NCBI RefSeq assembly: GCF_002042965.1
Contig: NZ_MZNT01000009.1
Span: 248,001 to 312,000 of the forward strand
Direction: 5' to 3'
DNA from: Paenibacillus sp. 32352
GTDB lineage: Bacteria; Bacillota; Bacilli; Paenibacillales; NBRC-103111
Length of the DNA stretch: 64,000 bases
Positions 8,425 to 16,918 of the stretch are shown here, piece by piece; position 1 is the stretch's first letter, and each line of letters starts with the position of its first letter. A model generated the notes under the pieces. That model saw nothing but the letters and a program-made list of their open reading frames with translations. It searched no databases and was not told where the DNA came from. The translations under genes were made by a program, and so were the position numbers.

Positions 8425-9786
8425 TTATCCCTTGGCTTGCGTTTGAATCTTTCGGGCGACCCGTTCCCCTAGCTCGGCAGATGCCTGATGCAGATAGCCA
8501 AGCACGATGCGTTGCGTTTCGGGAGATATGCCGGCAAGATCGGCGGCCAGGTTATCTGCCAAGTGCTCCTGCTGCAAAGGCGCAAGAGCATGATAATACT
8601 GACCGGCCTGCGCAAAGTCGTCTTGTTTGGGCAGGTCGGACCGCTCGATGCGTCCTTCCACGAATCTTCCGCTGCCGCTGGTCACAAGGGAAGCAGGCGT
8701 CCAATTGTGCTGGTGATTGATCGGAATTTTGCGGAAGTCGGGACCGAGCCGCTGGCGCTGCGAATCCCAGTAAATGTTGGCGCGCCCCTGGAGCATCTTA
8801 TCGTCTGACAGCTCTGCACCTTCCAGCAGGTTCGAAGGGGAGAAGGCCAGCTTCTCTACTTGTTCCATATAATGATCCGGATTCCGGTTTAATACCAATC
8901 TCCCGACCGGGTGCAGGGGATACTGACGTTCATCCCATACCTTGGTATCGTCCAGCGGATCATAGGGGAGAGAGGATTCGTCTTGGGGGTTCATCAGCTG
9001 TACATAAAGCCCGTACTCGACGAGCTTTCCCGCTGCTAACGTATCGAATAAGTCCTTGCCGGCATAATCCGGATTCTCGCTGGCGAGCCGGGCCGCTTCA
9101 TGACGGTCAATATATTGAATGCCCGCAAGAGGCAGCCAATGGTATTTCACATAGGTGCGGATGCCTTGTGCGTTTTTCCAGACATAAGTATTGACGCTGT
9201 GACCTGGAATGTGGCGGAGGCTTTTGACAGTACCCGCATCGGAATAAAGCCGGACGAGAAAATGGGTTGATTCCGGCGCTCGGGCGATGAAGCCCCAGAA
9301 GCGTTCAGGATCAAGGAGATTGTTGACGGGTGACGGCAGGAAGGCCTTGATTGACTCCGGAAATCGGATGGGATCCCGGACCAAGAACACGGGGAGATGG
9401 TTACAGACAAGATCGAACACGCCATGATCCGTATAAAATTTGGTGGCGAATCCGCGCACGTTGCGGGAAGTATCCGGCGTGCCTTTGTTGCTGACGGCCA
9501 AGGAGAATCTTACCGCGACAGGGACCTGTTGCCCCGGATGCTGCAAGAAGCTAAGCTGCGTGTAGGCCGTCATGGCATTTACGGTCTGAAAGTAGCCGAA
9601 TGCGCCATAGCCTTTGACATGCACGGGTCTTTCCAGCAGCTTCGCATGTATGAAAGTCTCCAGCGTCTCATGCAGAACGTTGTCCTGTTCCAATATGGGG
9701 CCGCGTTCGCCAACCGTCTGCGAATGAAAAGCAGAAGGAGACTCTCCCGGCCCGTGGCTAGGGCGATTTCTCTGGTTCTCGTTCAT
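8425..9786 (-). CDS. Heme catalase (atypical, clade-3-like)
   Basis: A 453-aa monofunctional catalase that splits hydrogen peroxide into water and oxygen. The distal His56 lies in ERPVHVKGYGAFGYF, the distal Asn in FDLVCNHLPVFLVRDPIRFPE, and the proximal heme-ligating Tyr in LQGRANIYWDSQRQRLG. All three catalytic positions are kept. Surrounding signatures are looser than in typical KatA: CNH instead of GNN, RANIYW instead of RLFSYP-type, and SRNVRGFATKFY for the usual RDxRGFAVKFY. At 453 residues it is slightly shorter than the usual 480-500. GGAGG lies 8 bases before the ATG. It stands alone, and no PerR box was recognised in the 170-base upstream gap. Confidence 0.88.
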   Translation of the reverse strand: MNENQRNRPSHGPGESPSAFHSQTVGERGPILEQDNVLHETLETFIHAKLLERPVHVKGYGAFGYFQTVNAMTAYTQLSFLQHPGQQVPVAVRFSLAVSNKGTPDTSRNVRGFATKFYTDHGVFDLVCNHLPVFLVRDPIRFPESIKAFLPSPVNNLLDPERFWGFIARAPESTHFLVRLYSDAGTVKSLRHIPGHSVNTYVWKNAQGIRTYVKYHWLPLAGIQYIDRHEAARLASENPDYAGKDLFDTLAAGKLVEYGLYVQLMNPQDESSLPYDPLDDTKVWDERQYPLHPVGRLVLNRNPDHYMEQVEKLAFSPSNLLEGAELSDDKMLQGRANIYWDSQRQRLGPDFRKIPINHQHNWTPASLVTSGSGRFVEGRIERSDLPKQDDFAQAGQYYHALAPLQQEHLADNLAADLAGISPETQRIVLGYLHQASAELGERVARKIQTQAKG

Positions 9787-9915
9787 TTCTCAACCTCCAT
9801 CTTGGCATGCCAGTATAGTAAAAGGTATGAAATGCTTCTATGTGAATATGACAGACAGTACGGCACTTCAGGACGAAGAGCTAGAGGTGACAGCTGCAGC
9901 AAAAGACAAAAGAAT

Positions 9916-9951
9916 AGAAAAACGCACTGCCCTGGTCGCGGACAATGCGTT
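9916..9951 (-). terminator. Terminator after the aminotransferase gene
   Basis: Read on the reverse strand, AACGCATTG pairs with CAGTGCGTT (one G-T pair) and is followed by TTTTC. It lies 8 bases after the aminotransferase stop. Confidence 0.8.
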
Positions 9952-9958
9952 AACTACT

Positions 9959-11257
9959 TTACTTCCTATCGGCCAAAATCTTCTTGATGCTGGTGATTTG
10001 AACACAAATGCACACGACCTCGATCGCTAATTGGAGTTCATGGATGGAGGGAAAAGTAGGAGCGATTCGAATATTCCGGTCTCTCGGGTCTTTTCCATAA
10101 GGATAAGTAGCTCCTGCATTAGTCAAGGTCACCCCAAGCCCGGCTGCCATGCTTACAACTTCTTTCGCACAATGATCCAGCGTGTTGAGACTGATGAAAT
10201 AACCCCCATTGGGTTTGCTCCACTCGGCAATCTGTTTGCCGCCCAGCTCAGCTTCAAGTTGCTGCAAAACCAAATCAAATTTCGGCTTGATGATAGCCGC
10301 CTGCTTTTGCATATGAGCCTTGAGATGATCCATACTCGGCAAAAATCGAACATGGCGAAGCTGGTTTATTTTATCCGGACCAATCGTTTGAACTCCAAGC
10401 TGTTTTTTTATAAAATTAATATTCTCTTCACTGGATGCCAGCATCGCAACGCCTGAGCCCGGAAACGTTATTTTGGAAGTAGAACTGAATATATAAACAC
10501 GGTTGGGGTTTCCGGCAGTTTTGCAGGCTGTCAGGATATTTTTGAGCTGATCCGGTGTATCCGATAGATGGTGAACCGTATAGGCATCATCCCAAATGAT
10601 TCGAAAATCCCTTGCCTTTGTCTCCATGCCGGCAAGCCGATCCACTACCTTATCGGAATAAGTAGTTCCTTCGGGATTGCTGTACTTGGGGACACACCAT
10701 ATCCCTTTAATGGAATCGTCCTCTCTAACAAGAGCTTCAACGGTATCCATATCCGGGCCATCCGGATTCATGTCTATTGTTATCATCTCGATGTTCAACT
10801 GCTCGCAAATGGCGAAATGCCTGTCATAACCGGGACTTGGGCAAAGAAATTTCACTTTGGGGAGCCTTCCCCAGGGTAATTCGCCCGCACTGACGCCAAG
10901 AAGCATGGCTCTGGTCAGAGTATCGTACATCATATTCAGGCTGGAATTACCGCCGATAATGATCTCTTTGGGGCTCACTCCGAGCATTTGAGCAAATAGC
11001 TCTTTCGCTTCGGGAATTCCATCGACTCCTCCATAATTGCGGTAGTCCGTACCATCAGCTGCTCTAAAGGATTCGTCTGATTTCAAAATATCCAGCATTT
11101 CCATAGATAGCTCAAGCTGCTCAGGGCAGGGCTTCCCCCGGGACATATCCAATTTCAGATTCATGCTCTTGTATTCATTGTATTTCCCCAGTAATTCTTG
11201 GTGAATAGTGTTTAATTCATGCGTCTCCATTTTCAAAAAATCGGTTTGCATCTCCAT
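9959..11257 (-). CDS. PLP-dependent aminotransferase class I/II (aspartate-aminotransferase type 1c-like)
   Basis: A 432-aa fold-type I aminotransferase. The N-terminal LKLDMSRGKPCPEQLELS motif is diagnostic of the Aminotran_MocR/AspB-like group (Pfam PF12897), as is the early GNSSLNMMYD. The PLP lysine lies in FSSTSKITFPGSG, the Asp that contacts the PLP pyridine nitrogen in IIWDDAYTVHHL, and the phosphate/carboxylate-binding Arg in RNIRIAPTFPS. It has no HTH domain, so it is an enzyme rather than a MocR regulator. The first ATG (11257) is used, but ATG 11251 has better spacing to GGGG. A T-box leader lies directly upstream, so expression responds to an uncharged tRNA and ties the enzyme to synthesis or balance of an amino acid. 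Confidence 0.88.
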   Translation of the reverse strand: MEMQTDFLKMETHELNTIHQELLGKYNEYKSMNLKLDMSRGKPCPEQLELSMEMLDILKSDESFRAADGTDYRNYGGVDGIPEAKELFAQMLGVSPKEIIIGGNSSLNMMYDTLTRAMLLGVSAGELPWGRLPKVKFLCPSPGYDRHFAICEQLNIEMITIDMNPDGPDMDTVEALVREDDSIKGIWCVPKYSNPEGTTYSDKVVDRLAGMETKARDFRIIWDDAYTVHHLSDTPDQLKNILTACKTAGNPNRVYIFSSTSKITFPGSGVAMLASSEENINFIKKQLGVQTIGPDKINQLRHVRFLPSMDHLKAHMQKQAAIIKPKFDLVLQQLEAELGGKQIAEWSKPNGGYFISLNTLDHCAKEVVSMAAGLGVTLTNAGATYPYGKDPRDRNIRIAPTFPSIHELQLAIEVVCICVQITSIKKILADRK

Positions 11258-11283
11258 TTCCCCGCTTTCACTCCAATTTGGAA

Positions 11284-11570
11284 ATAAAAACCAAAAAAAC
11301 TCCCGCCTTCAAGATCATGGATCTTGAGGACGAGAGTTATTAGCTTCGTGGTACCACCTCGGTTTATTGATATGTCGCCATATCAACCTTTTCGGGTACG
11401 GCAATTTGGAAGCAAATTGGTTATACCCTATCTCTATAACGGGAGAACCCGTCGCAGCATCACTAAGAAAAGAACCTATCCTAGATCCGTGCGAGGCTCC
11501 GAGCCTTTGTTCATTAAGATCCTTATTACTCCTTTCCACCGAACAGGAGCTCTCTGTAAATAACGATTCC
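11284..11570 (-). promoter_or_regulatory. T-box riboswitch leader
   Basis: On the reverse strand, the 3' part holds the T-box antiterminator sequence AAACCGAGGTGGTACCACG (about 11351-11373), preceded by a stem III-like hairpin (GACGGGTTCTCCCGTTAT). A terminator hairpin with a T-run follows. The bulge TGGT would pair with an uncharged tRNA acceptor end whose discriminator base is A. The 5' half (about 11440-11570) should be stem I, but I could not assign the specifier codon with confidence. Uncharged tRNA binding would favour the antiterminator and switch on the aminotransferase gene. Confidence 0.9.
11293..11338 (-). terminator. T-box regulated terminator
   Basis: On the reverse strand, AACTCTCGTCCTCAAGATC, a CAT loop and GATCTTGAAGGCGGGAGTT form a long stem followed by TTTTT. 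It competes with the T-box antiterminator just upstream of the aminotransferase. Confidence 0.88.
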
Positions 11571-11645
11571 TAATTACTGTTCTCTTCATAGCCTTGTATT
11601 TTGTTTGAATTTTGAAAATATAGTAGCAAAGGTACGCTTGTTTTG

Positions 11646-11939
11646 TCAACGTATAACTTCTTCTGACCGGATTCTTTTTTTGCACAAGAAAATGGCGGCA
11701 AGCAACCAAACAACAGCCCCCATAATAAACGGTAAAAGTCTAAAGTTATAATTAATGACATCATCGATTCCAAGCAGCAATTTAAAGACGAATTGAAGGT
11801 TGGAAATCAAGTTCGCGCAGATTTGGTAGCTTCCTTCCGTTATTCCCTTTTTCCATCCTATTTCGTCGATGAACCACGCGAGAAGGGTTAGTAATGTATA
11901 CAAGCCCAAAGAAATCATGCACCATTTTAGATATCTCAT
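11646..11939 (-). CDS. Small membrane protein of unknown function
   Basis: A 97-aa protein not recognised as a known family. It has a hydrophobic helix at about 5-23 (CMISLGLYTLLTLLAWF), a middle amphipathic or membrane segment at about 45-57, and a third helix at about 66-86 (LLPFIMGAVVWLLAAIFLC), then a basic tail KKRIRSEE. AGGAG lies 5 bases before the ATG, which supports a real gene. It lies upstream of the T-box leader in the same direction, 75 bases away, but is unlikely to share its control. Confidence 0.62.
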   Translation of the reverse strand: MRYLKWCMISLGLYTLLTLLAWFIDEIGWKKGITEGSYQICANLISNLQFVFKLLLGIDDVINYNFRLLPFIMGAVVWLLAAIFLCKKRIRSEEVIR

Positions 11940-12072
11940 AAGGAACTCCTATAAAAGTATCCATATTTTACGAGTTATTCAAATTATATCATGAGAATGT
12001 AGAAAATAGGCTGTCGAGGGGGGAAAGCAAGAAGATATTTTTTTAACGGTTATGCCTAAAAGTAGAACAAGA

Positions 12073-12196
12073 GAGGAATCGATGTGGGGTGGAGGAGCGG
12101 GAGCGTCCGCCTTTGAAGCTCGTGTTCCAACCGCTGCAAGCCTATCATTCAAGGAACACGACTTCAACAGCGGCCGGAATCCCACATCGGTTCCTC
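12073..12196 (+). repeat. Dispersed palindromic element, copy 1
   Basis: Core GGAGGAGCGGGAGCGTCCG at 12091-12109, CCTTTG, an inner hairpin (GAAGCTCGTGTTCC against GGAACACGACTTC), then CAACAGCGGCCGGAA. The outer helix here is GAGGAATCGATGTGGG against CCCACATCGGTTCCTC. This differs in sequence from the GTGGGGTAT-type outer helix of the other copies but still pairs. The inner loop carries CCGCT. Confidence 0.8.
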
Positions 12197-12468
12197 CTCA
12201 CGCACAAATGTACGGGTTTAACCGAATAAGGTTTTTATTTTTACCGAACACTTACCCAACCGACAAGGTTCCCGCTTTTTTGCGTACAAATAGGCTATAA
12301 TAGTGTCTGAAATGACCATGATGGAACTCCATTATTACCGTATGATAAGAGTAAAGGATGCAACTCCTGAGAACGTTCGGGAACAACTCGACCTTGTGCC
12401 TTAAGAAAGACGGTACAGCTGCTTTCCAAGCTTGTTTTACTTTGTAAAACTGTTAGGAGGTTTTCCAA

Positions 12469-13362
12469 GTGGAGAGACAGTTACACAGCAGCCAATTTAT
12501 TAAAGAGCAGTCGTTTCCGTTCTGGATCCGGCGTTTTTTTCATGACCATGAGCATGTTCCGCTGCTGCACGGGCATGACTTCGTCGAGCTGGTCTATGTC
12601 GTTCGGGGCGAGGCGCAGCATGTGTTTGAAGGGAGCTTTTACGATATCCGCTCGGGGGACGTGTTCATCATCAATCCCGGGGAGGTTCATACTTACAGCA
12701 TCAAACCCGGCAAGGAAATCGAGATCATCAACTGCTTGTTCCTGTCCGATCTGATTCAGGGCAAATGGCTGCAGGAGCTGGGCGTATCGCAGTCGATGGA
12801 CTATTTTTACGTGCATCCTTTTCTGGATAAAAGAGAGCGTTTTCACCGCTGCCTGAATTTGAACGGTCAGGATGCGACGCGCACCCAATTTTTGCTGGAG
12901 ACGATCATCCATGAATTTGAGAACCGTCAGCCGGGCTTCGAGCCGCTTATTCGGCTTCAGATGGTAGAGCTGCTTATTTTGCTGTCCCGGGCATACCGTC
13001 ATGCGGAAGGGCAAAGCGGCAGAGAGCATGTGCGCAGCAGCGCAAAGCAGCTTCTTGTCCGAAGAATTTGCGGCTATTTGGAACGCTATTACGATAAAAA
13101 AATTAGTATTTCCGACCTGTGTGAGCTATTCAATATCAGCTCGCGGCAGCTGAACCGGATTTTTAAAGAGTCGCTCGGCATGACGGTGGTGGATATGATT
13201 CACCGGATCCGCATCGAGAGGGCGAAGCATTTGTTGCTGGAAACCGATGAGAAGGTGATTACTATCGCCGGACGCGTCGGGTATGAGGACCCTGCCTTTT
13301 TCAGCCGATTGTTCCATCGGGAGGTAGGCTGCTCGCCGGGCAAATACCGTGAAACCTCCTAA
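12469..13362 (+). CDS. AraC-family regulator with N-terminal cupin
   Basis: A 297-aa transcription factor. An AraC-type cupin sensor covers about 15-150 (HGHDFVELVYVVRGEAQHVF; SGDVFIINPGEVHTY). Two helix-turn-helix units lie at about 200-295, the first ISISDLCELFNISSRQLNRIF, the second ITIAGRVGYEDPAFFSRLFHREVG, with the closing GCSPGKYR. The start is GTG 12469 with TAGGAGG 8 bases upstream. It sits 20 bases before the YesM-type kinase, facing the same way, so this one transcription unit holds both a one-component sugar sensor and a two-component system. Its likely targets are the ABC operon downstream. Confidence 0.9.
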   Translation: MERQLHSSQFIKEQSFPFWIRRFFHDHEHVPLLHGHDFVELVYVVRGEAQHVFEGSFYDIRSGDVFIINPGEVHTYSIKPGKEIEIINCLFLSDLIQGKWLQELGVSQSMDYFYVHPFLDKRERFHRCLNLNGQDATRTQFLLETIIHEFENRQPGFEPLIRLQMVELLILLSRAYRHAEGQSGREHVRSSAKQLLVRRICGYLERYYDKKISISDLCELFNISSRQLNRIFKESLGMTVVDMIHRIRIERAKHLLLETDEKVITIAGRVGYEDPAFFSRLFHREVGCSPGKYRETS

Positions 13363-13385
13363 TCCCTTATTCGCGGAGGCCGCTT

Positions 13386-15218
13386 ATGCGCTATTGGAAT
13401 GATCAGCTGCTGAAGACGAAGATGTTTATTTCCTATTCCGTCGTCTCCTTGTTCATTGTAGGGATTACCTGCGGTATTTTTTATTACAAGAATACGAGCG
13501 ATATTAAAGACCAGACGTTTTCCTTGTCGAAGATCATCTCCAAGCAGTTTTCCGAAATGATCGATCTGTACATTCAGAACATAGAGGAGCTGTCGCTTGC
13601 CATCTCCATCGACCCGTCCATTCAGGGGATTTTGTTCGACTTTTACAAAGCGACCGATCCTGTGGAGAAAGAGGTTGTGGGCTACAAGCTGAATCCGATT
13701 TTGTTCAATTTCTCTTATCCCAAAGCGTACGTTCAGCGCATCTCCATCTACTCGCTCGATAACCATTTGTACCAATATTCCAAGCGGGTGGAGCCGAGGC
13801 CGAGAAACCAGCTGACACCGGAGCAGTTGAGCGCACTAACCGTGTCCTTAGGCAAGAAGCCGTTCGTGAGTCTGCCTTCTTACGAAATCAACACGGATGA
13901 GCAGCATGCCGAGAAAGGGATTTCGTTTATCCGTAAAATTACGAAAATCCCCACCCAGACCATTATCGGCTTTGCCCAAATCGATATCAATGTAAATGCA
14001 TTTAATATGGTGCTGGCGAACACCAATGCGAATGAAATGCAGCATACGATGAATGTGCTGATGGTTAACGACGAGGGCCGAATCATCTATGAGAATGGGA
14101 GCGATGCCGCAGAGAGCGTCCAGGACATGTTCGACCCTGGCGTGCTCAGCCGAAATGACACGGAGGGCGAGCTGAACTGGAGGCATACCGAGTATTTGTA
14201 TACCGTTGTCAAGTCGGGCTATACCGGGTGGAATACGGTCATCCTCATCCCCAAGGATGTGCTTCTTCAGAAGCAAAAACGCATTCAAGACATCGTCCTT
14301 CTGGTCGGTGTGCTGACGATGCTACTGATTGCTGCGGTTTCCTACCTGATGTCTCATCAAATCTTGCGGCCGCTTAACAACCTGATGCGCAACATGTCGC
14401 GAGTTGAGCTGGGTGATTTCAGCCACAGAATGGATTATTCCGGCCGCAACGAAATCGGCAAGCTGAGCCGAATGTACAACCACATGCTGGAGAGTATTTC
14501 CAGGCTAATCCACGAAGTCTATGAGTCGAAGCTGGCGGAGAAGCATGCGCAGCTATCGGCTCTGCACGCACAAATCAACCCTCACTTTTTATACAACACC
14601 CTGAACATCATGAAATCGATCAGCCGGCTGAGAGGAATCGAAGAGGTAGCCGAGATTTCCGAGTCGCTGGCCGGACTGTTTCAATACAGTATGAAAAATA
14701 TGCAGCATCCGGTAAGGCTGCAGGAAGAAATCGAGCATATTCACAATTATTTCAACATTCAACAGCATCGGTTCGGCAACCGGGTTCAGCTCTGCTGTGA
14801 CATTCCGCCTGAGTTGCTCGAAGCCCGGATACTGAAGCTGACCGTCCAGCCCTTGATCGAAAACGCCTTTAATCACGGCCTCCGCAGAACCAAATCGGGA
14901 GGCTGCATTACGCTTCGTGCAGCGGAAGCCCAAGGGATGCTTACGATCACCGTTCACGACAACGGAGAAGGAGTAAGTGCCAAGACCTTAGCTCAGCTGC
15001 AGAAAGCGTTCCAGATGTCCAATGCGCTGAATTTTTATGAGAATGCCGGTCACGGCATCGGATTATTGAATATTCGTCAACGGATTCAGCTGTATTACGG
15101 CAAAGAATACGGGTTAACCGTTGCCAGCAAGCCGGGTGAAGGAACCTCCGTTTCCTTGGTCTTACCGTTCGTTACGGAGGTCAAAGAAAGCCGCAAGGCG
15201 GAGGAGGCTGCGCTATGA
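13386..15218 (+). CDS. YesM-type sensor histidine kinase
   Basis: A 610-aa membrane kinase. TM1 lies at about 13-31, a large extracellular dCache-like sensor at 35-295, and TM2 at about 298-322. The HAMP domain follows (about 325-378; SHQILRPLNNLMRNMSRVEL). A His_kinase domain has the phosphoacceptor His400 in INPHFLYNTLN, and the HATPase_c domain has the N box LIENAFNHGL and the G box GHGIGLLNIRQRI. These features define the LytS/YesM class that senses sugars or binding-protein complexes. It overlaps the response-regulator start by 4 bases, so the pair is translationally coupled. The signal is unknown; the neighbouring ABC transporter suggests an extracellular oligosaccharide. Confidence 0.93.
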   Translation: MRYWNDQLLKTKMFISYSVVSLFIVGITCGIFYYKNTSDIKDQTFSLSKIISKQFSEMIDLYIQNIEELSLAISIDPSIQGILFDFYKATDPVEKEVVGYKLNPILFNFSYPKAYVQRISIYSLDNHLYQYSKRVEPRPRNQLTPEQLSALTVSLGKKPFVSLPSYEINTDEQHAEKGISFIRKITKIPTQTIIGFAQIDINVNAFNMVLANTNANEMQHTMNVLMVNDEGRIIYENGSDAAESVQDMFDPGVLSRNDTEGELNWRHTEYLYTVVKSGYTGWNTVILIPKDVLLQKQKRIQDIVLLVGVLTMLLIAAVSYLMSHQILRPLNNLMRNMSRVELGDFSHRMDYSGRNEIGKLSRMYNHMLESISRLIHEVYESKLAEKHAQLSALHAQINPHFLYNTLNIMKSISRLRGIEEVAEISESLAGLFQYSMKNMQHPVRLQEEIEHIHNYFNIQQHRFGNRVQLCCDIPPELLEARILKLTVQPLIENAFNHGLRRTKSGGCITLRAAEAQGMLTITVHDNGEGVSAKTLAQLQKAFQMSNALNFYENAGHGIGLLNIRQRIQLYYGKEYGLTVASKPGEGTSVSLVLPFVTEVKESRKAEEAAL

Positions 15219-16756
15219 ATATTTTTGTAGTGGAGGATGAGCGGTGGGCTCTGGCGGAGCTGGAGCAGATGATGCAGGCCCAGTATGGCGCCAGGCATCG
15301 GATTCACGCCTTCGATAATGGGGATGATGCTTTAACGGCTGTAGGCCGGCTGCGTCCGAGCCTCGTGCTGACGGATATTAACATGCCGGGAATCGATGGA
15401 CTGGAGCTGATTGAAGAGCTGGCCAAGCTGGATTCCTCGATCAAATGCATCATCCTGAGCGTTCACGATGAATTTGAATATGCCCGGCAGAGCATGAGGT
15501 TCGGTGTGGGGGAGTATTTATTGAAGCCGGTGAAGAAGGAGGCCTTGTTTCAAGCCATCGACCATGCGCTTGTCCATATCGATGAGGAAAGAAGAAGAAG
15601 GAGCGAATGGTTCGCAGGCTCACTTGCCCAAATGCTGCTGTCGGAGGAAATCAGGCTTGAAAGGGCAGAGATTGAGCGCGAAGTGAACCGCTCTATGTAC
15701 GGGATGGTACTGCTCTCGATAGGTTCAAAAGATACGCCGCCTATCTGGAGGCAGGTAGATCAAGAAATTCATTCTCTGGAACAACAGCTACAGTATGGCG
15801 GTGACCCGGAGAGAGTCATGGTCAGCGTCGATCTGGATGCCAGGCACAGATTGCTGCTCCTTCCTATGCTTCCGGCAGAGGAATCTCTGCTGCGGTCCGC
15901 CTTGTCCCGCCTCTTTGATCGGCTTAAACGGCTTCCCGCGCATCTTCAGATGGCGTTCGCCGTTAAGAAGGAGAAGGAGCCGGTTCGCAGCCTGTTTTTG
16001 CAGATGAAGCAGTGCATAGAGGAGCAGGCGGTTTTCGGTATGTCAGCCTACCTTATTCCGGGCATGAAACGGCAGGAGGCTGATCTGCTGAAGGTGTGGG
16101 ATAAAGTCCGCGCGATGGACGTTCATTACAGAAAAGGCGATTTGCTCAAGGGACATCAGGTGCTGGATTGCATTATTGAGGAATTGACTCAAAAGCGTGT
16201 GACGAGGCATCAGCTGAAGCTGTTCGTGCAGGATATGCTGTTCTCGCTGCATTACCGTCTTGCGGCCTCGAGCGGCGGGCTGGTGAGCTGGACGGATTGG
16301 CAGGAGGATTTGCGCAGCTTGAACGGCTGCACCAGCTATGCCGAGCTGACGCAATGGCTGCAGGAGAAGCTGGTTGATTTGTATTGCGGACATGAGCCTC
16401 AAGACGAGAATCCCAAAGGGCTTGTTCCCATGCTGCTGCAGCATATTCATCGACATTATCAGAACAACATCTCGCTGCAGCAGTTCGCCTGCGATCATCA
16501 CATCAGTCTGGGCTACTTGTCCCGGATGTTCAAGAGTCAGACCGGCACGACCTTCTCCGAATACATCACCGGTTACCGCATCCGCAAGGCGAAGGAGCTG
16601 CTGAGCGGGGGCGTCGACCGGCTTCAGGAGGTCAGCCAGCTGGTCGGTTATGAGGATACGAAGCATTTTAGCGCGCTGTTCAAAAAGTATGTCGGCCAGA
16701 CCCCTATGGCGTATGCAAGAGAGCATAGTGCCATTAGGAAAAATTCCCCCCTTTAA
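15215..16756 (+). CDS. YesN-type response regulator with AraC DNA-binding domain
   Basis: A 513-aa partner of the upstream kinase. The receiver domain (1-120) has the acidic pair E7-D8, the phosphoacceptor D54 in LVLTDINMPGIDG and the conserved Lys in YLLKPVKK. A long middle region (about 130-400) is typical of YesN proteins and has no known catalytic motif. The C-terminal two-HTH AraC domain (about 410-508) includes ISLGYLSRMFKSQTGTTFSEYI and QLVGYEDTKHFSALFKKYVG. Phosphorylation by the kinase should activate the ABC operon that begins 160 bases downstream. Confidence 0.93.
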   Translation: MNIFVVEDERWALAELEQMMQAQYGARHRIHAFDNGDDALTAVGRLRPSLVLTDINMPGIDGLELIEELAKLDSSIKCIILSVHDEFEYARQSMRFGVGEYLLKPVKKEALFQAIDHALVHIDEERRRRSEWFAGSLAQMLLSEEIRLERAEIEREVNRSMYGMVLLSIGSKDTPPIWRQVDQEIHSLEQQLQYGGDPERVMVSVDLDARHRLLLLPMLPAEESLLRSALSRLFDRLKRLPAHLQMAFAVKKEKEPVRSLFLQMKQCIEEQAVFGMSAYLIPGMKRQEADLLKVWDKVRAMDVHYRKGDLLKGHQVLDCIIEELTQKRVTRHQLKLFVQDMLFSLHYRLAASSGGLVSWTDWQEDLRSLNGCTSYAELTQWLQEKLVDLYCGHEPQDENPKGLVPMLLQHIHRHYQNNISLQQFACDHHISLGYLSRMFKSQTGTTFSEYITGYRIRKAKELLSGGVDRLQEVSQLVGYEDTKHFSALFKKYVGQTPMAYAREHSAIRKNSPL

Positions 16757-16918
16757 TCCGTACAAATCACCTGTATTCGCTGTACACAGGGCCCGCTTAC
16801 AATAAACCTACAACAAGTCAACGTAAAGCTCGGTCGCCATCGGGTATGCTCTTCTCAATAAGCGAATGATTACGAAGCAGGTTATTCCTTCAGACAAACA
16901 CTAAGGGAGGAAAGAAAG

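Noticed and set aside
12073..12196. The dispersed element as a retron or group II intron fragment
   Set aside because: No reverse transcriptase is encoded in the window and no intron domain V-like motif or msr/msd layout is visible.
12273..12301. Sigma-A promoter at the TATAAT word before the AraC gene
   Set aside because: The expected -35 position reads CGCTTT, too far from TTGACA to support the call.
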